In this document: piece after piece, positions 44,086 through 53,121 of the stretch
How positions within the stretch are numbered: the first letter of the stretch is position 1
How the letters are laid out: each line of letters begins with the position of its first letter
DNA from: Halosegnis longus
Lineage (GTDB): Archaea > Halobacteriota > Halobacteria > Halobacteriales > Haloarculaceae
NCBI RefSeq assembly: GCF_009663395.1
Contig: NZ_QKNW01000001.1
Location: 496,001-560,000, forward strand
Length of the DNA: 64,000 nucleotides
Direction: 5' to 3'
Translations under genes and position numbers: made by a program
The notes under the pieces: model-generated
What the model was told of the DNA's origin: nothing
Database searches by the model: none
What the model saw: the letters and a program-made list of their open reading frames with translations, nothing else

Positions 44086-44988
44086 GTCGCGCTGCCGGAG
44101 CCGTTCGATGCGCTCGTCCATCGGCGGGTGCGTCGCCAACAGCCGGGTGAGCGTTCCCGTCTCGTCGCCGTGGATGTACAGCTGCGCGAGCGGGCCGGAG
44201 GGCGTGCTCGCCCGCCGAATCCTCGACAGCGCCGAGGCCAACGCCCGCGGATTCCCCGTCAGCTCCGCGGCGGTGTCGTCGGCCGCGAGTTCGCGACGCC
44301 GGGAGTACGCCCGCAGGAGCGCCGTCAGCCCGAACAACAGGACGACGGCGAGCGAGCCGACCGCCGCCTGTGCCCACGCCGCAGTCGCCTCCATCTCTGC
44401 AGGGGAGTCGCCGCGCGCAAGCGCAAGCGACCGCGCGACCCCGACCGCGAGCAACGCCGCCGGCAACAGGAGCAGTCCGAGCAGGCCGGCGACCGTCGAG
44501 GTGGCCGTCGCCCCGAGCGTCCCCACGAGCCCGTCGCGGGCACGCAGGTGGGCGAGCTCGTGCGCGAGGATGCCATCCAACTCCGGCCCGGAGAGGAGCC
44601 GGAAGAGTCGCACGTCGAGCACGAGCACGCCGTCGCGTCGACCCCCGAGCGCGAGCGCGTTCGGCGTCTCCATCCGCGCGACACACACTGTCGGCGGGTC
44701 GATGCCCAGTTGGTCGGAGAGGTGTGCGACCCGGCGGTGGAGTTCGGGACTGCGCTCGGGAGCGAGCGGCTCCGCGCCGAGCGACTCCACGATAACGCGC
44801 GTTCCGACACGGTAGGAACCGTAGCCGAAGGCGATAGTCACGCCGGCAATGATGAGCACCGTCGCCACCGGATCGGGCCGGTGGCTCCACACGGCGAGGA
44901 GTGCGGCCCACGCGAGTGCCGCCGCAGCCGCGTAGAAGACGAGCGTGGCGAGTGCGGCGAGCAGCCAGGCCGGTCCCCGCTCCATCAC
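44056..44988 (-). CDS. M48-family membrane metalloprotease (HtpX-like)
   Basis: 310 residues. Two N-terminal membrane segments (about 8-33 and 40-60), zinc motif HELAH (His143, Glu144, His147) and the downstream RELAADDTAAELTG bearing the third ligand Glu. Two more hydrophobic stretches lie between (about 155-180 and 205-225). HtpX-like proteases cut misfolded membrane proteins. The start ATG overlaps the GTPase stop (ATGA); the 3' end overlaps the HAD gene by 30 bases. Confidence 0.92.
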   Translation of the reverse strand: MMERGPAWLLAALATLVFYAAAAALAWAALLAVWSHRPDPVATVLIIAGVTIAFGYGSYRVGTRVIVESLGAEPLAPERSPELHRRVAHLSDQLGIDPPTVCVARMETPNALALGGRRDGVLVLDVRLFRLLSGPELDGILAHELAHLRARDGLVGTLGATATSTVAGLLGLLLLPAALLAVGVARSLALARGDSPAEMEATAAWAQAAVGSLAVVLLFGLTALLRAYSRRRELAADDTAAELTGNPRALASALSRIRRASTPSGPLAQLYIHGDETGTLTRLLATHPPMDERIERLRQRDSAPRRGRQV

Positions 44989-46601
44989 TCGACGCTGGTG
45001 ACGGTGCCGACGCCCTTGCTCGACCCCTCGCGGAAGACGAACCGCTGGCCCTCCTCCACCAGATACGGGCGGAACTTGAATCGGACCGTCGCCTCGCCGG
45101 AGTCACCGGGGAGCAGTTGTCCACCCTCCGGGTGGATGGAAGCGGCCTCGCTCACGGTTTCGAGGTGGACGACCGGCTCGTAGCCGTCGTCGATGCGCGT
45201 CGGATGGTTGAGCACCATCACCTCGGCCTCGAACTCACGGACCGGCGTCGGGTCGCGCTCGCGGGGGACGAGCACCATCCCGCGCTCGATCTCTTCTTCC
45301 TTCACGTTCGAGAGCGCGATACCGACGATGCGACCGGCCTGGGCCTCCTCGACCTTGTGGTAGTGCATCTCGATGCTCCTGGCTTCGACCTCCCGAAACT
45401 GGCCGTCGGCCATCGGCCCGAGCAGGAGTTCGTCCCCGACCTCGACGGTGCCGGACCTGACGGTGCCGGAGGCGACGGCCCCCACGCCCGTGACCGAGTA
45501 GCTCCGGTCGATGTACATCGAGAAGTCGCCGGCGGTCTGGGCCGTCTTGGGGAGCCGCTCGAAAATCTCATCGAGCAGGGGCAGCCCGTCCATCGTGACG
45601 GCGCTCGTCTTCAGTACGGGGACGACCTGCGGGGAAATCTCCTCGACGGCGGCGTCCACGCCGTGGCGCTCGACCGACAGCGGCGTCTTCTCGGCGTTGC
45701 GGAGCAGTCGCTCCACCTCGCGTTCCACCTCGGCGACCCGTTCGTCGGACACCATATCCGTCTTGGTGACTGCGACCATCGTCGGCAGGTCGGTCGCGAG
45801 CAGGATGCCGAGGTGTTCGCGGGTGGTCTTGGTCGGGCCGTCGTCGGCCGCGACGACGAGGAGTCCGTAGTCCAGCTTCTGGCCGACGATGCCCCGAATC
45901 GTGGTGCGGAGCCACGGCTCGTGGCCCACGGTGTCGACGAAGGAGACGAGCCGTTCTGCCTCCTCGACGACGCCCGCGCGGTCGCTCTTGCGGTCGGGGT
46001 TGTCCATCCGGACGGCCATCCCCTGCTCGTCGAAGCCGTAGACGCCGTACGAGAGGTCGGCCGACAGCCCGCGTTCCATCTCGTGGGGCTGTACGTCGAG
46101 AAACGACCGCGTGCCGCCCTGGCCGTCGTCGGGGTCGCCGGTGACGAGCGAGCCGACGAGCGTCGACTTGCCGTGGTCGACGTGGCCGGCCGTCCCGACG
46201 ACGATGTGGTCGTCGTCGCTGTCGAAGACGGCTCCCTCCTTGAGGGTCGCGACGCCGATGAGCCCCTCGGTGTCGCTGTCGTCGGCGTCGCCGGCGTTCC
46301 ACGTCTGGACGTCGTCGATATGTGCACCCGCTTCCTCGGCGAGGACGGAGAGCACATCCATCGTCTCGGAGAAGGCGTCGGGGTCGATACCTGCGATGCC
46401 GCCGTCGTCGGTGACGCCGACGGCATACGTCGCCTCACCGTCGCCCGAGAGGACGCGGTGGCGAAGCTGTGCGGCGAGCGACTCCATGCGGCCGTCGGCG
46501 AGGTGGACGCCGCGGGTGAGCCGCTCTTTGAACTCCACGCTTCCGTCCTCGCGTTCACCGTGTTCGAGGGCGAAATCGAGCGTACCGCGGTCCGCACTCA
46601 T
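44985..46601 (-). CDS. GTPBP1-type translational GTPase
   Basis: 538 residues from the ATG at 46601. An N-terminal domain of ~130 residues precedes the G domain: G1 GTAGHVDHGKST (136-147), G3 DTVGH, G4 TKTD, followed by EF-Tu-like domains 2 and 3 (VGDELLLGPMADGQFREVEA). This matches GTPBP1/GTPBP2 relatives known in archaea and eukaryotes, implicated in mRNA surveillance or tRNA delivery. It is the first gene of the pair with the M48 protease. A longer in-frame start would run over unrelated sequence. Confidence 0.88.
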   Translation of the reverse strand: MSADRGTLDFALEHGEREDGSVEFKERLTRGVHLADGRMESLAAQLRHRVLSGDGEATYAVGVTDDGGIAGIDPDAFSETMDVLSVLAEEAGAHIDDVQTWNAGDADDSDTEGLIGVATLKEGAVFDSDDDHIVVGTAGHVDHGKSTLVGSLVTGDPDDGQGGTRSFLDVQPHEMERGLSADLSYGVYGFDEQGMAVRMDNPDRKSDRAGVVEEAERLVSFVDTVGHEPWLRTTIRGIVGQKLDYGLLVVAADDGPTKTTREHLGILLATDLPTMVAVTKTDMVSDERVAEVEREVERLLRNAEKTPLSVERHGVDAAVEEISPQVVPVLKTSAVTMDGLPLLDEIFERLPKTAQTAGDFSMYIDRSYSVTGVGAVASGTVRSGTVEVGDELLLGPMADGQFREVEARSIEMHYHKVEEAQAGRIVGIALSNVKEEEIERGMVLVPRERDPTPVREFEAEVMVLNHPTRIDDGYEPVVHLETVSEAASIHPEGGQLLPGDSGEATVRFKFRPYLVEEGQRFVFREGSSKGVGTVTSVE

Positions 46602-46645
46602 TGATAACTGGTAGCGCCCGCCGGGACTAAAGCCTTCCTCGGGCC

Positions 46646-47533
46646 TCAGGCTGTCGAAACAAGCCCGACGCCGACGGCGAGGACGACCCCGCCGGCGACG
46701 AGCGCCGGACCGATAGCCTCGTTCAACAGTAGCCCGCCGAGCGCGATACCCACGACCGGCTGTGCGAAGAAGGCGACCGCCGTCGTCGATGCGGCCGCCC
46801 GCTCGATACCCTTGTACCAGAGATACCACGCCAGCGCGGTCGAGACGACGCCGAGATACGCGACCGCCGCGACCAGCGCCGGCGACCACACGATAGCGCC
46901 GAGCGAGGCGTCCGTGAGCGTCAGCTCCGCGAGCGCGCCGAGTGCGAACAGCGGGACGGCGAGCGCCGTCGCGTACGTCGCCGTCTCCAGCGCCGAGTAA
47001 GTCCGAATCAGTCGCTTGCCGAATGCCGTGTAGCCGGCGAAGGTGGCGGCCGCGACAACGAGCAGGGCGGGGCCGACGAGCGCGTCCGAGGCGAGCTCCG
47101 CGAGCGTGTACCGGCCCGCGAGGACGATTCCCGTGCCAGCAGTCGCGAGCAGGATACCGACGGCCTTCCGTCGGCCGAGCGACTCACCGAGCACCGTCAC
47201 CCCGAGCGCGACGGTGAACACCGGCGTCAGGACGGTGATGAGCGACCCCTGTGCGGCGGTCGTGAGGTCGGTCCCGAGAAACTGGGCCGCGAGCGAGACA
47301 GCGAGCAGAACCCCCAGGGCGGCGAAGCCGCGCCAGTCGCGCCGCGAGAAGGAACGCGTCGGCTTCACGACCCGGACGAGCGGGAGTAGGACCGCCGCCC
47401 CGAGGACGGCCCGCATCGTCACGAGGGTCAGCGGCGGAATCTGGGCGAACCCCCACTTGGAGACGACGTACATCCCACCCCAGATGCTCGCGGCCAACAG
47501 CGGCGCGAGCAGCGGGGAGTTACGCAGCGCCAT
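46646..47533 (-). CDS. EamA/DMT-superfamily transporter
   Basis: 295 residues, ten predicted membrane helices in two EamA repeats. The first begins APLLAASIWGGMYVVSKWGF, the second near FAGYTAFGKRLIRTYSA; ALAWYLWYKGIERAAASTTA is typical of the family C-terminal half. Probably an exporter of metabolites or amino acids; substrate unknown. Its start overlaps the end of the phosphatase gene by 14 bases. Confidence 0.88.
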   Translation of the reverse strand: MALRNSPLLAPLLAASIWGGMYVVSKWGFAQIPPLTLVTMRAVLGAAVLLPLVRVVKPTRSFSRRDWRGFAALGVLLAVSLAAQFLGTDLTTAAQGSLITVLTPVFTVALGVTVLGESLGRRKAVGILLATAGTGIVLAGRYTLAELASDALVGPALLVVAAATFAGYTAFGKRLIRTYSALETATYATALAVPLFALGALAELTLTDASLGAIVWSPALVAAVAYLGVVSTALAWYLWYKGIERAAASTTAVAFFAQPVVGIALGGLLLNEAIGPALVAGGVVLAVGVGLVSTA

Positions 47534-48212
47534 CGACCGAGGCGTGGTCCAGCGCCTCTAAGAAGCCGTCGGCAAAGCCCGCCTCGGTGACGGTGTCGGC
47601 CGCCGCCTTCGCGGTGTCGTCGGCGTTGGCGACGGCGTACGACTCCCCGGCGATGTCGAACAGTTCGGCGTCGTTCTCGCTGTCGCCGATAGCGAGGAAC
47701 TCGCTCGGCTCGTAGCCGAGGTCGGCCGCCATGGTCTCTAAGCCGGTTCCCTTGTCGACTTTCGGAGCCTTGACGTGGTAGGCATAGCCCGTGTCGACGA
47801 CCTCCAGTCCGTGTTCGGCGGCGAGCGACTCCAGCGGTTCGAGGGGTTGGTCGATGGCGACGGCGACCTCCGTCTCGCGCCAGTAGTTCGCGAGGTCGGG
47901 CGTCCCCCAGCCGAGGTCGTAGCCGGCCGCGCGGTAGGCGTCGGCGACGGCGGTCGCCGCCTCGGGGTCGCCGTTGTGGGTGATTCCGACCGACTCACAC
48001 AGCGTGACGCCGCCGTTCTCGGCGATGACGCGGTTGGGAAGATTCAGATACCGACACAGCGCGGTGGGAAACGGGAACGCCTTCCCCGTCGCGATGACGA
48101 CCGGCGCGCGCTCGGCGTAGGCGCGCAGCGCGTCGAACACCCGCGGGTCGAGGCCCACGTCGTCGTGCGTTCTGGTGAGGGTCCCGTCGATATCGACAGC
48201 GAGCGGTCGCAT
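47520..48212 (-). CDS. pgp: Phosphoglycolate phosphatase, archaeal HAD type
   Basis: 230 residues from the ATG at 48212; a GTG at 48224 would add four residues. HAD motif I DIDGTLT near the N-terminus, VVIATGK for motif II, a conserved Lys in HVKAPKVDKGTG, and motif IV AIGDSENDAELF. The order and cap type (C2B) match the archaeal phosphoglycolate phosphatase/sucrose-phosphatase-like family (TA0175 group). It removes 2-phosphoglycolate formed during DNA repair or metabolism. Confidence 0.82.
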   Translation of the reverse strand: MRPLAVDIDGTLTRTHDDVGLDPRVFDALRAYAERAPVVIATGKAFPFPTALCRYLNLPNRVIAENGGVTLCESVGITHNGDPEAATAVADAYRAAGYDLGWGTPDLANYWRETEVAVAIDQPLEPLESLAAEHGLEVVDTGYAYHVKAPKVDKGTGLETMAADLGYEPSEFLAIGDSENDAELFDIAGESYAVANADDTAKAAADTVTEAGFADGFLEALDHASVDGAA

Positions 48213-48241
48213 GCGTTCGCTCACACCGGGAGCAACAAAAG

Positions 48242-48811
48242 CTACTCCGTCAGGCGGTCGTACGCCGCGGTCACGTCCTTGAACTCCTCCTCGTCGCCCC
48301 CGCGGTCGGGGTGTTTTTCCTTGACCGCTTCGCGGTAGGCTCGCTTGATGGCCTGTTCGTCGGCGTCGGGCGCGACCCCGAGGATGTCTGCCGCCTCGGT
48401 GCGCGAGGGACCGGAGGGCGTCGACGGGTCGATACGCTGGCCCTGCTGTGTCCGACCGCCGGCGCGGGATTGGCGACCGAACCGGCTGTTGGCGTCGCCG
48501 AAGCGCGGCCCGGCACCGAACCCACCGGTCTCACCGCGCGTCCGTCCCTGTTCGCCCGGCTGCGTGCCACCGGCCTGTCGGCGGCGCTGTTCGTTCGCCA
48601 TCCGGGCCTGTCGCGCCTGCTGTTCGATGCGTTCGCGCATCTTTCCCGACGCCTGCTGGTAGAACAGATACGTCGCCGCGGCAAACGGGGTCGCGAAGAT
48701 GAAGACGACCGGGCTCCCCAGCGTCAACGCCAGCAGGACCATCACCACGGTCATGCCGGCGAAGACGCCCATGAGCCCGACGACGAGCGACGAGCGATTC
48801 ACACCCGCCAT
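48242..48811 (-). CDS. Membrane-anchored J-domain protein
   Basis: 189 residues from the ATG at 48811. Two adjacent hydrophobic segments at about 8-50 (VVGLMGVFAGMTVVMVLLAL, VVFIFATPFAAATYLF), a Gln/Gly/Arg-rich linker, and a C-terminal J domain with ADILGVAPDADEQAIKRAYR and the HPD tripeptide in KEKHPDRGG. J domains stimulate DnaK ATPase; here it would recruit DnaK to the membrane. Typical short haloarchaeal DnaJ-like protein, not the full-length chaperone. Confidence 0.88.
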   Translation of the reverse strand: MAGVNRSSLVVGLMGVFAGMTVVMVLLALTLGSPVVFIFATPFAAATYLFYQQASGKMRERIEQQARQARMANEQRRRQAGGTQPGEQGRTRGETGGFGAGPRFGDANSRFGRQSRAGGRTQQGQRIDPSTPSGPSRTEAADILGVAPDADEQAIKRAYREAVKEKHPDRGGDEEEFKDVTAAYDRLTE

Positions 48812-48887
48812 ACGGCCGTGGGTGTGGTAAGTCACTCGCCCGATCCACCCGCCCCAAGCTTTTGACTGCACACAGTGTAACGCCGGT

Positions 48888-49100
48888 ATGAGCATCTCCG
48901 GTGGCTGTGAGCTGTGCACGACCGGTGACGCATCGTTCGGCTGTGACCGCTGTGGCAAACTAGTGTGCGACGAGCACTACGACCGCGATTCGGGCTACTG
49001 CACCGAGTGTGCCGCGGAGCTTCGTCGTCCACACGACCCCGTCGAGGAGCGCGACGACGACGGGTTCGACGACGGCGTCGACACCTACCGGGTCGACTAG
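48888..49100 (+). CDS. Small zinc-finger protein
   Basis: 70 residues with CELC, CDRC, CDEH and CTEC in succession, an arrangement for two zinc ions like HIT, B-box or LIM-type fingers. The C-terminal half is acidic. Function unknown. A T-rich stretch (GCTTTTGAC) about 28 bases upstream could be its promoter. Its stop overlaps the convergent pyrF by four bases. Confidence 0.75.
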   Translation: MSISGGCELCTTGDASFGCDRCGKLVCDEHYDRDSGYCTECAAELRRPHDPVEERDDDGFDDGVDTYRVD

Positions 49101-49894
49101 CGGTACTCGTTGAGCCGGCGCTTGAGCCGGCGTGCAGCGTCACCGGCCGCGTCGAAGTACGCCGACTCCTCGCTCGTTTCCTCGCCCGCGAAGATGATGC
49201 CACGCGAGGAGTTCACCAGTCCGACCCCGTCGGCGAGTCCGTGCTCGACGGCGGCCTCGGCGTCGCCACCCTGTGCGCCGACGCCCGGCACGAGGAAGGG
49301 GAGGTCGGGCACGAGCTCACGCACCGCTTCGAGTTCTTCCGGAGCCGTCGCACCCACGACGAGACCGACGTTGCCGTCGCTCCACTCGGCGGCCCGCTGA
49401 GCGACGTACTCGTACAGCCGCTTGTCGTTGCCGACTTCGAGATTCTGGAAGTCGCGGGCACCCGGATTCGAGGTGCGCGCGAGGACGAACACCCCCGCAT
49501 CCGACCGGGAGAGGAACGGCTGGAGCGAGTCCTCGCCCAGATACGGATTGACGGTGATCGCGTCGACGGTATCGAGGACGCTCGCGTACTGGCGCGCGGT
49601 GTTGCCGATGTCGCCGCGCTTGGCGTCGAGCAGCACGGGGACGCCCTTCCCGTGGGCGTACGCGACAGTCTCCTCCAGCGCCCGCCAGCCGTCGGGGTCC
49701 TCGTAGAAGGCGGCGTTGGGTTTGTAACAGGCCGCGTGCTCGTGGGTCGCATCGATGACCCGACGGTTGAACCCCCACCGCGGGAGGTCGCCGTCGAGGA
49801 AGTCGGGGATTCGGTCCGGGTCGGGGTCGAGACCGACGGAGACGACGCTGTCTGCCGTCTCGATGCGCGCGGCCAACTCGTCGAAGAACGCCAT
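49097..49894 (-). CDS. pyrF: Orotidine-5'-phosphate decarboxylase
   Basis: 265 residues of the longer PyrF group: VSVGLDPDPDRIPDFL, catalytic LLDAKRGDIGNTARQYA (Asp90, Lys92, Asp95), VLARTSNPGARDFQ, LVPGVGAQGGD and the phosphate-binding SSRGI. Final step of UMP synthesis. No other pyrimidine genes are nearby. Confidence 0.95.
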   Translation of the reverse strand: MAFFDELAARIETADSVVSVGLDPDPDRIPDFLDGDLPRWGFNRRVIDATHEHAACYKPNAAFYEDPDGWRALEETVAYAHGKGVPVLLDAKRGDIGNTARQYASVLDTVDAITVNPYLGEDSLQPFLSRSDAGVFVLARTSNPGARDFQNLEVGNDKRLYEYVAQRAAEWSDGNVGLVVGATAPEELEAVRELVPDLPFLVPGVGAQGGDAEAAVEHGLADGVGLVNSSRGIIFAGEETSEESAYFDAAGDAARRLKRRLNEYR

Positions 49895-49936
49895 ACCGGG
49901 AGCGCGCGAGGCGACTACTACAACGTTGTGTTCTGG

Positions 49937-50509
49937 TCACTCGGCCTGCGTCGAGGCGGTCTGGTTCGTCCACTTCTTTTCCACGTCGCGGTTCGCGACG
50001 ACGACGAGGTCTCCGTTGTCGGCCCGAATCCGCGTCTTCCGCAGGTCGATATCCACAATCGTGCCGGTGACGGAGGCGGTGTTGACGGCGTCGCCGTGGT
50101 TGAAATCCGGGTCGCGGAGCAGATACACGCCCGCGACCGTGTCGGCGATCATCTCCTTGAGCGCGAAGGCGACGCCCAAGCCGATGAAGCCGGCCGCGGT
50201 CCCGAGACTGGCCGCGATATCGCCCAGCCCGACGATTTTGAGCAGAGCGAGCGCCGCACCGAACCACAGGAACAGGCCGATGACCGCGACCGAGAGGTCC
50301 ACGATGAGTTTCTGCTCGGCGGGCAACAGCCGACTGAGGACGAACCGGGTGACGGTCAACGCGAGTTTGATGACGAGATACGAGCCGAGGAGAAAGACGA
50401 CACCCGAGAGGATGCGCGGAACCGCACCGACGAGTCCGTCGAGGAACTCGACGAAGACCGCCCGCGCGACGGATTCACTCCCCGGTTCGGGCGTAGCTTG
50501 CGAGAGCAT
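49937..50509 (-). CDS. MscS-type mechanosensitive channel, short form
   Basis: 190 residues from the ATG at 50509. Three hydrophobic helices (about 33-57, 67-90, 95-120); the last, with SLGTAAGFIGLGVAFALKEM, is the Gly/Ala-rich pore-lining TM3 of MscS. It is followed by the start of the beta domain (GVYLLRDPDFNHGDAVNTAS). The C-terminal cage is mostly absent, so it is a minimal member. It would release solutes on osmotic downshock. Confidence 0.85.
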   Translation of the reverse strand: MLSQATPEPGSESVARAVFVEFLDGLVGAVPRILSGVVFLLGSYLVIKLALTVTRFVLSRLLPAEQKLIVDLSVAVIGLFLWFGAALALLKIVGLGDIAASLGTAAGFIGLGVAFALKEMIADTVAGVYLLRDPDFNHGDAVNTASVTGTIVDIDLRKTRIRADNGDLVVVANRDVEKKWTNQTASTQAE

Positions 50510-50553
50510 ACCGTGCCCGTACAGGGACCACGCGTAAATCCGTTCGGTTGACG

Positions 50554-50922
50554 TTACGCGAGCGCGACGAGCAGGTCCGTCGCGCGTTTGACTTCCGCGC
50601 CGTCCTCGATGAAGACGAGCGTCTGTGGCGGCTCGACGGCCTTCGGCCGGACCCGCAGACCGAGGTCGCCGGCCAGTTCGGTGACGCGGTCGGGAGTGGT
50701 CGCGATTTCGAGGTGAATCCGGTCCGGGTGGATGTGGACCGTCGCGACCGGCGCGTCGTCCCGCGAGACGGTGAACGCGTACGCGCCGTCCTCCCGCGGT
50801 TCGACCTCGCGGTCGGCGTCCGTAACGGTGAGTGAGCCGAGCGCCCCGGACTCCCGGCCGTGAATCTCCGAGGAGAGCAGCTCGGCGATGCGGGTGCCGT
50901 CCGTGGTGCGGTCCTCGACCAT
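50554..50922 (-). CDS. Conserved haloarchaeal protein next to DUF2240 gene
   Basis: 122 residues, soluble, acidic, no recognised domain; MVEDRTTDGTRIAELLSSEI start and VEPPQTLVFIEDGAEVKRAT near the end. It shares one base with the DUF2240 stop, so the two are co-translated. Found beside the same partner in haloarchaea as far as I recall, but the function is unknown. Confidence 0.7.
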   Translation of the reverse strand: MVEDRTTDGTRIAELLSSEIHGRESGALGSLTVTDADREVEPREDGAYAFTVSRDDAPVATVHIHPDRIHLEIATTPDRVTELAGDLGLRVRPKAVEPPQTLVFIEDGAEVKRATDLLVALA

Positions 50923-51362
50923 CAGAGCTCCTCCAGTGCGGCGTCCGCCTCCGACTGTACGTCGATACCGCGCTTGTGGGCAAACAGGACGGCCGCGGCC
51001 TCGATGGTGACCGCGAGGTCCGCCTGTAGCTTGTTGATGCCGGCGACTGCGGTCTGTTTCTCGATGCCGTGGTCGAGACAGCGGTCGAGGACGGTCTCGA
51101 AGACGGAGCGCTGCTGGAGGATGGACTCGTCGGGCCGGAAGCCGTCGGGGACGGTGACCGTCTCCGGGTCGAACGTGGGACGGAGGTCGCCGTCCTCGCG
51201 GGAGAGCAGCCCCTCGCCGGTGGCGACATCGACGAGCCGCTTGGCCTGGTCGGGGGAAAACCAGTCGCGGTCGAGCGACAGGTCGACGACGAAGCTGCTT
51301 TCTGGCATCGACCGCGAGCCGGCCGCGAGGAACGGGGCGGCGACGGCGATACGGATGCTCAT
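50922..51362 (-). CDS. DUF2240 family protein
   Basis: 146 residues. MSIRIAVAAPFLAAGSRSMP, then DRDWFSPDQAKRLVDVATGE and the helical C-terminus TAVAGINKLQADLAVTIEAA match the archaeal DUF2240 family of unknown function. Single-base overlap with the following gene. Divergent from the eS8 gene. Confidence 0.8.
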   Translation of the reverse strand: MSIRIAVAAPFLAAGSRSMPESSFVVDLSLDRDWFSPDQAKRLVDVATGEGLLSREDGDLRPTFDPETVTVPDGFRPDESILQQRSVFETVLDRCLDHGIEKQTAVAGINKLQADLAVTIEAAAVLFAHKRGIDVQSEADAALEEL

Positions 51363-51451
51363 GTCCCTCCAGAGATGGCGAGCCGTTTTATTCCCGTCGC
51401 TGTCGGAGTCGGAGTCGAACGATTCAAGTCTGCGAGCGGCGAGTTCGGGGT

Positions 51452-51826
51452 ATGAAGAGCCACGGACGTTCCACGACGAAGCGAACCGGCGGACGGCGAC
51501 GCACGACCCACAAGAAGCGGAAACACGAGCTCGGCAACTCCCCGACGGAGACGACCGTCGGCGACAAGAAGCTGAAGGTCGTCGAGACGCGCGGCGGCAA
51601 CACGAAGGTTCGCGCCATCAAGAGCGACACCGCCACCGTCGCCACCGGCGACGGTGAGACCGTCTCGACCACCATCGAGAACGTGACCGAGAACGACGCC
51701 GACCCGAACTACGTCCGACGAAACATCATCACGAAGGGTGCCATCATCGAGACGCCGGAGGGGAACGCCCGCGTCACCTCCCGCCCGGGACAGGACGGAC
51801 AGGTCAACGCCGTTCTCGTCGAGTAA
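51452..51826 (+). CDS. rps8e: Ribosomal protein eS8
   Basis: 124 residues: MKSHGRSTTKRTGGRRRTTH, KRKHELGNSPTETTVGDKKL and the family tail RNIITKGAIIETPEGNARVT. Archaeal/eukaryotic small-subunit protein located outside the main operon. A T-rich stretch about 60 bases upstream may be its promoter. Confidence 0.96.
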   Translation: MKSHGRSTTKRTGGRRRTTHKKRKHELGNSPTETTVGDKKLKVVETRGGNTKVRAIKSDTATVATGDGETVSTTIENVTENDADPNYVRRNIITKGAIIETPEGNARVTSRPGQDGQVNAVLVE

Positions 51827-51856
51827 GCGCAGCGTTTCTGCTTTTCCGTCGGTGAG

Positions 51857-52852
51857 CTACGGCTTCGGCGCGGCCTTCTGGAGCGCCGATTCGGCGATGT
51901 TGCCGCCGTAATCGCCCGCCCGCGACAGCGAGTCCACGACGAGTCCGAGCAGCTGCGCCTGCTGTGGCTCCAAATCGAGCAGCAGCGTGTCCGCCTCGCG
52001 GACGTGGTCGTCGACGGCGGTGACGGCCTCGTGGGCCTCGGTCGCGATGCGGGTCGCCTCCTCGGAGTCGTCGGCGAGCATGGCGTCCATCGCCTGCTCG
52101 ATGACGGTGTCTGCGGCCTCGTGGAGCTGTTGGAGCTCCGACGCCACCTCCTCGGGCGGGGCATCGAGCGTCTGTGCGTTGGCGGCAATCTTCGAGGCGT
52201 GGTCGGCCACGCGTTCGAGCTGGCGGGCACACGAGTGGTAATCAAAGGTGGTCTCGCGGTCGAAGCCGATTTCGGCGGCCGCAGAGGGGTCACGCAACAC
52301 GGACCGGAAGACCCGCGACACCATGTAGTAGAGCCGGTTCACGTCGTCGTCGCGCTGGCTCACGTCGGTCGCGAGGTCGTCGTCGTTCTCGACGAGCGCC
52401 TCAACGGCGTCGGAAAGCATCGTCGTCGCGACGAGTCGCATCCGGGTGACGGCGTTGTGAATCGACAGCTCCGAGGAGTCGAGCAGGTCACGCAGTTGGA
52501 CGTGTTCGCTCGTCTCGCCGATGACTTCCAGTCCGACGAGGCCCTGTGCGGCCCGGCGGATGGTTCGCCGCTGGTCGGCGGTGATGCGGGGCGTTTCGAG
52601 GGTGATGATGTCGAAGCCGCTCACGTACATCATCATCACCGCACGCGTCAGTTGGTCGTCGGTGAGTCCCGTGATGTCGAGCGTCCCCTCGGTGTGTTCT
52701 TCCTCCTTGCGCGGGGTGAGCAACAGCGACCCCTCCTCCGGGTGGAACTCCACGACGCTCCCCCCCGAGATGCCGTTGGCGGTCGCCCACTCCTTCGGAA
52801 GACTCACCGTGTACGTCGACCCGCCGGTCACCTGCACCTTCCGTGTCTCCAT
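51857..52852 (-). CDS. AbrB-PhoU family regulator
   Basis: 331 residues. The N-terminal ~50 residues form an AbrB/SpoVT swapped-hairpin DNA-binding domain (METRKVQVTGGSTYTVSLPK, WATANGISGGSVVEF). The remainder is two PhoU helical bundles, with DYHSCARQLERVADHASKIA and SLSRAGDYGGNIAESA as the metal-binding E/DxxxD-type motifs. This architecture is common in haloarchaea and probably links phosphate status to transcription. It is divergent from the second phoU gene at 53122. Confidence 0.9.
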   Translation of the reverse strand: METRKVQVTGGSTYTVSLPKEWATANGISGGSVVEFHPEEGSLLLTPRKEEEHTEGTLDITGLTDDQLTRAVMMMYVSGFDIITLETPRITADQRRTIRRAAQGLVGLEVIGETSEHVQLRDLLDSSELSIHNAVTRMRLVATTMLSDAVEALVENDDDLATDVSQRDDDVNRLYYMVSRVFRSVLRDPSAAAEIGFDRETTFDYHSCARQLERVADHASKIAANAQTLDAPPEEVASELQQLHEAADTVIEQAMDAMLADDSEEATRIATEAHEAVTAVDDHVREADTLLLDLEPQQAQLLGLVVDSLSRAGDYGGNIAESALQKAAPKP

Positions 52853-52875
52853 ACCACGAGTGTACGGGGCACAAC

Positions 52876-52882
52876 CATAAAT
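52876..52882 (-). promoter_or_regulatory. TATA-like element of the AbrB-PhoU gene
   Basis: On the minus strand ATTTATG, 24-30 bases before the ATG at 52852. A second AT-rich box (CTATATA) lies about 17 bases further upstream. The 269-base region to phoU holds no gene. Confidence 0.5.
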
Positions 52883-53091
52883 CGTGTGCGTACTATATAG
52901 TCAAAGTTAGCAGTACCCACATCTACCCGGGACAACAGTCCGGTACGGGCCGCACAGAGCAATGCTTTTTATTCTCATCGGCGCAGGCTGACGTGGAAAC
53001 CGCGTCGGTGCGGCGCGACGACGTGACACCGCGGTCCACTGCGGCCAGCCCCGGCCATAGGATACCGTGATATATATTGACATACCCAAAG

Positions 53092-53098
53092 GTATTTT
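53092..53098 (+). promoter_or_regulatory. TATA-like element of phoU
   Basis: GTATTTT, 24-30 bases before the ATG at 53122. An additional TATATATT at 53071-53078 could be an alternative promoter or an operator in this divergent region. Confidence 0.45.
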
Positions 53099-53121
53099 CC
53101 GTCGCCTGCGGTCGTACCAGT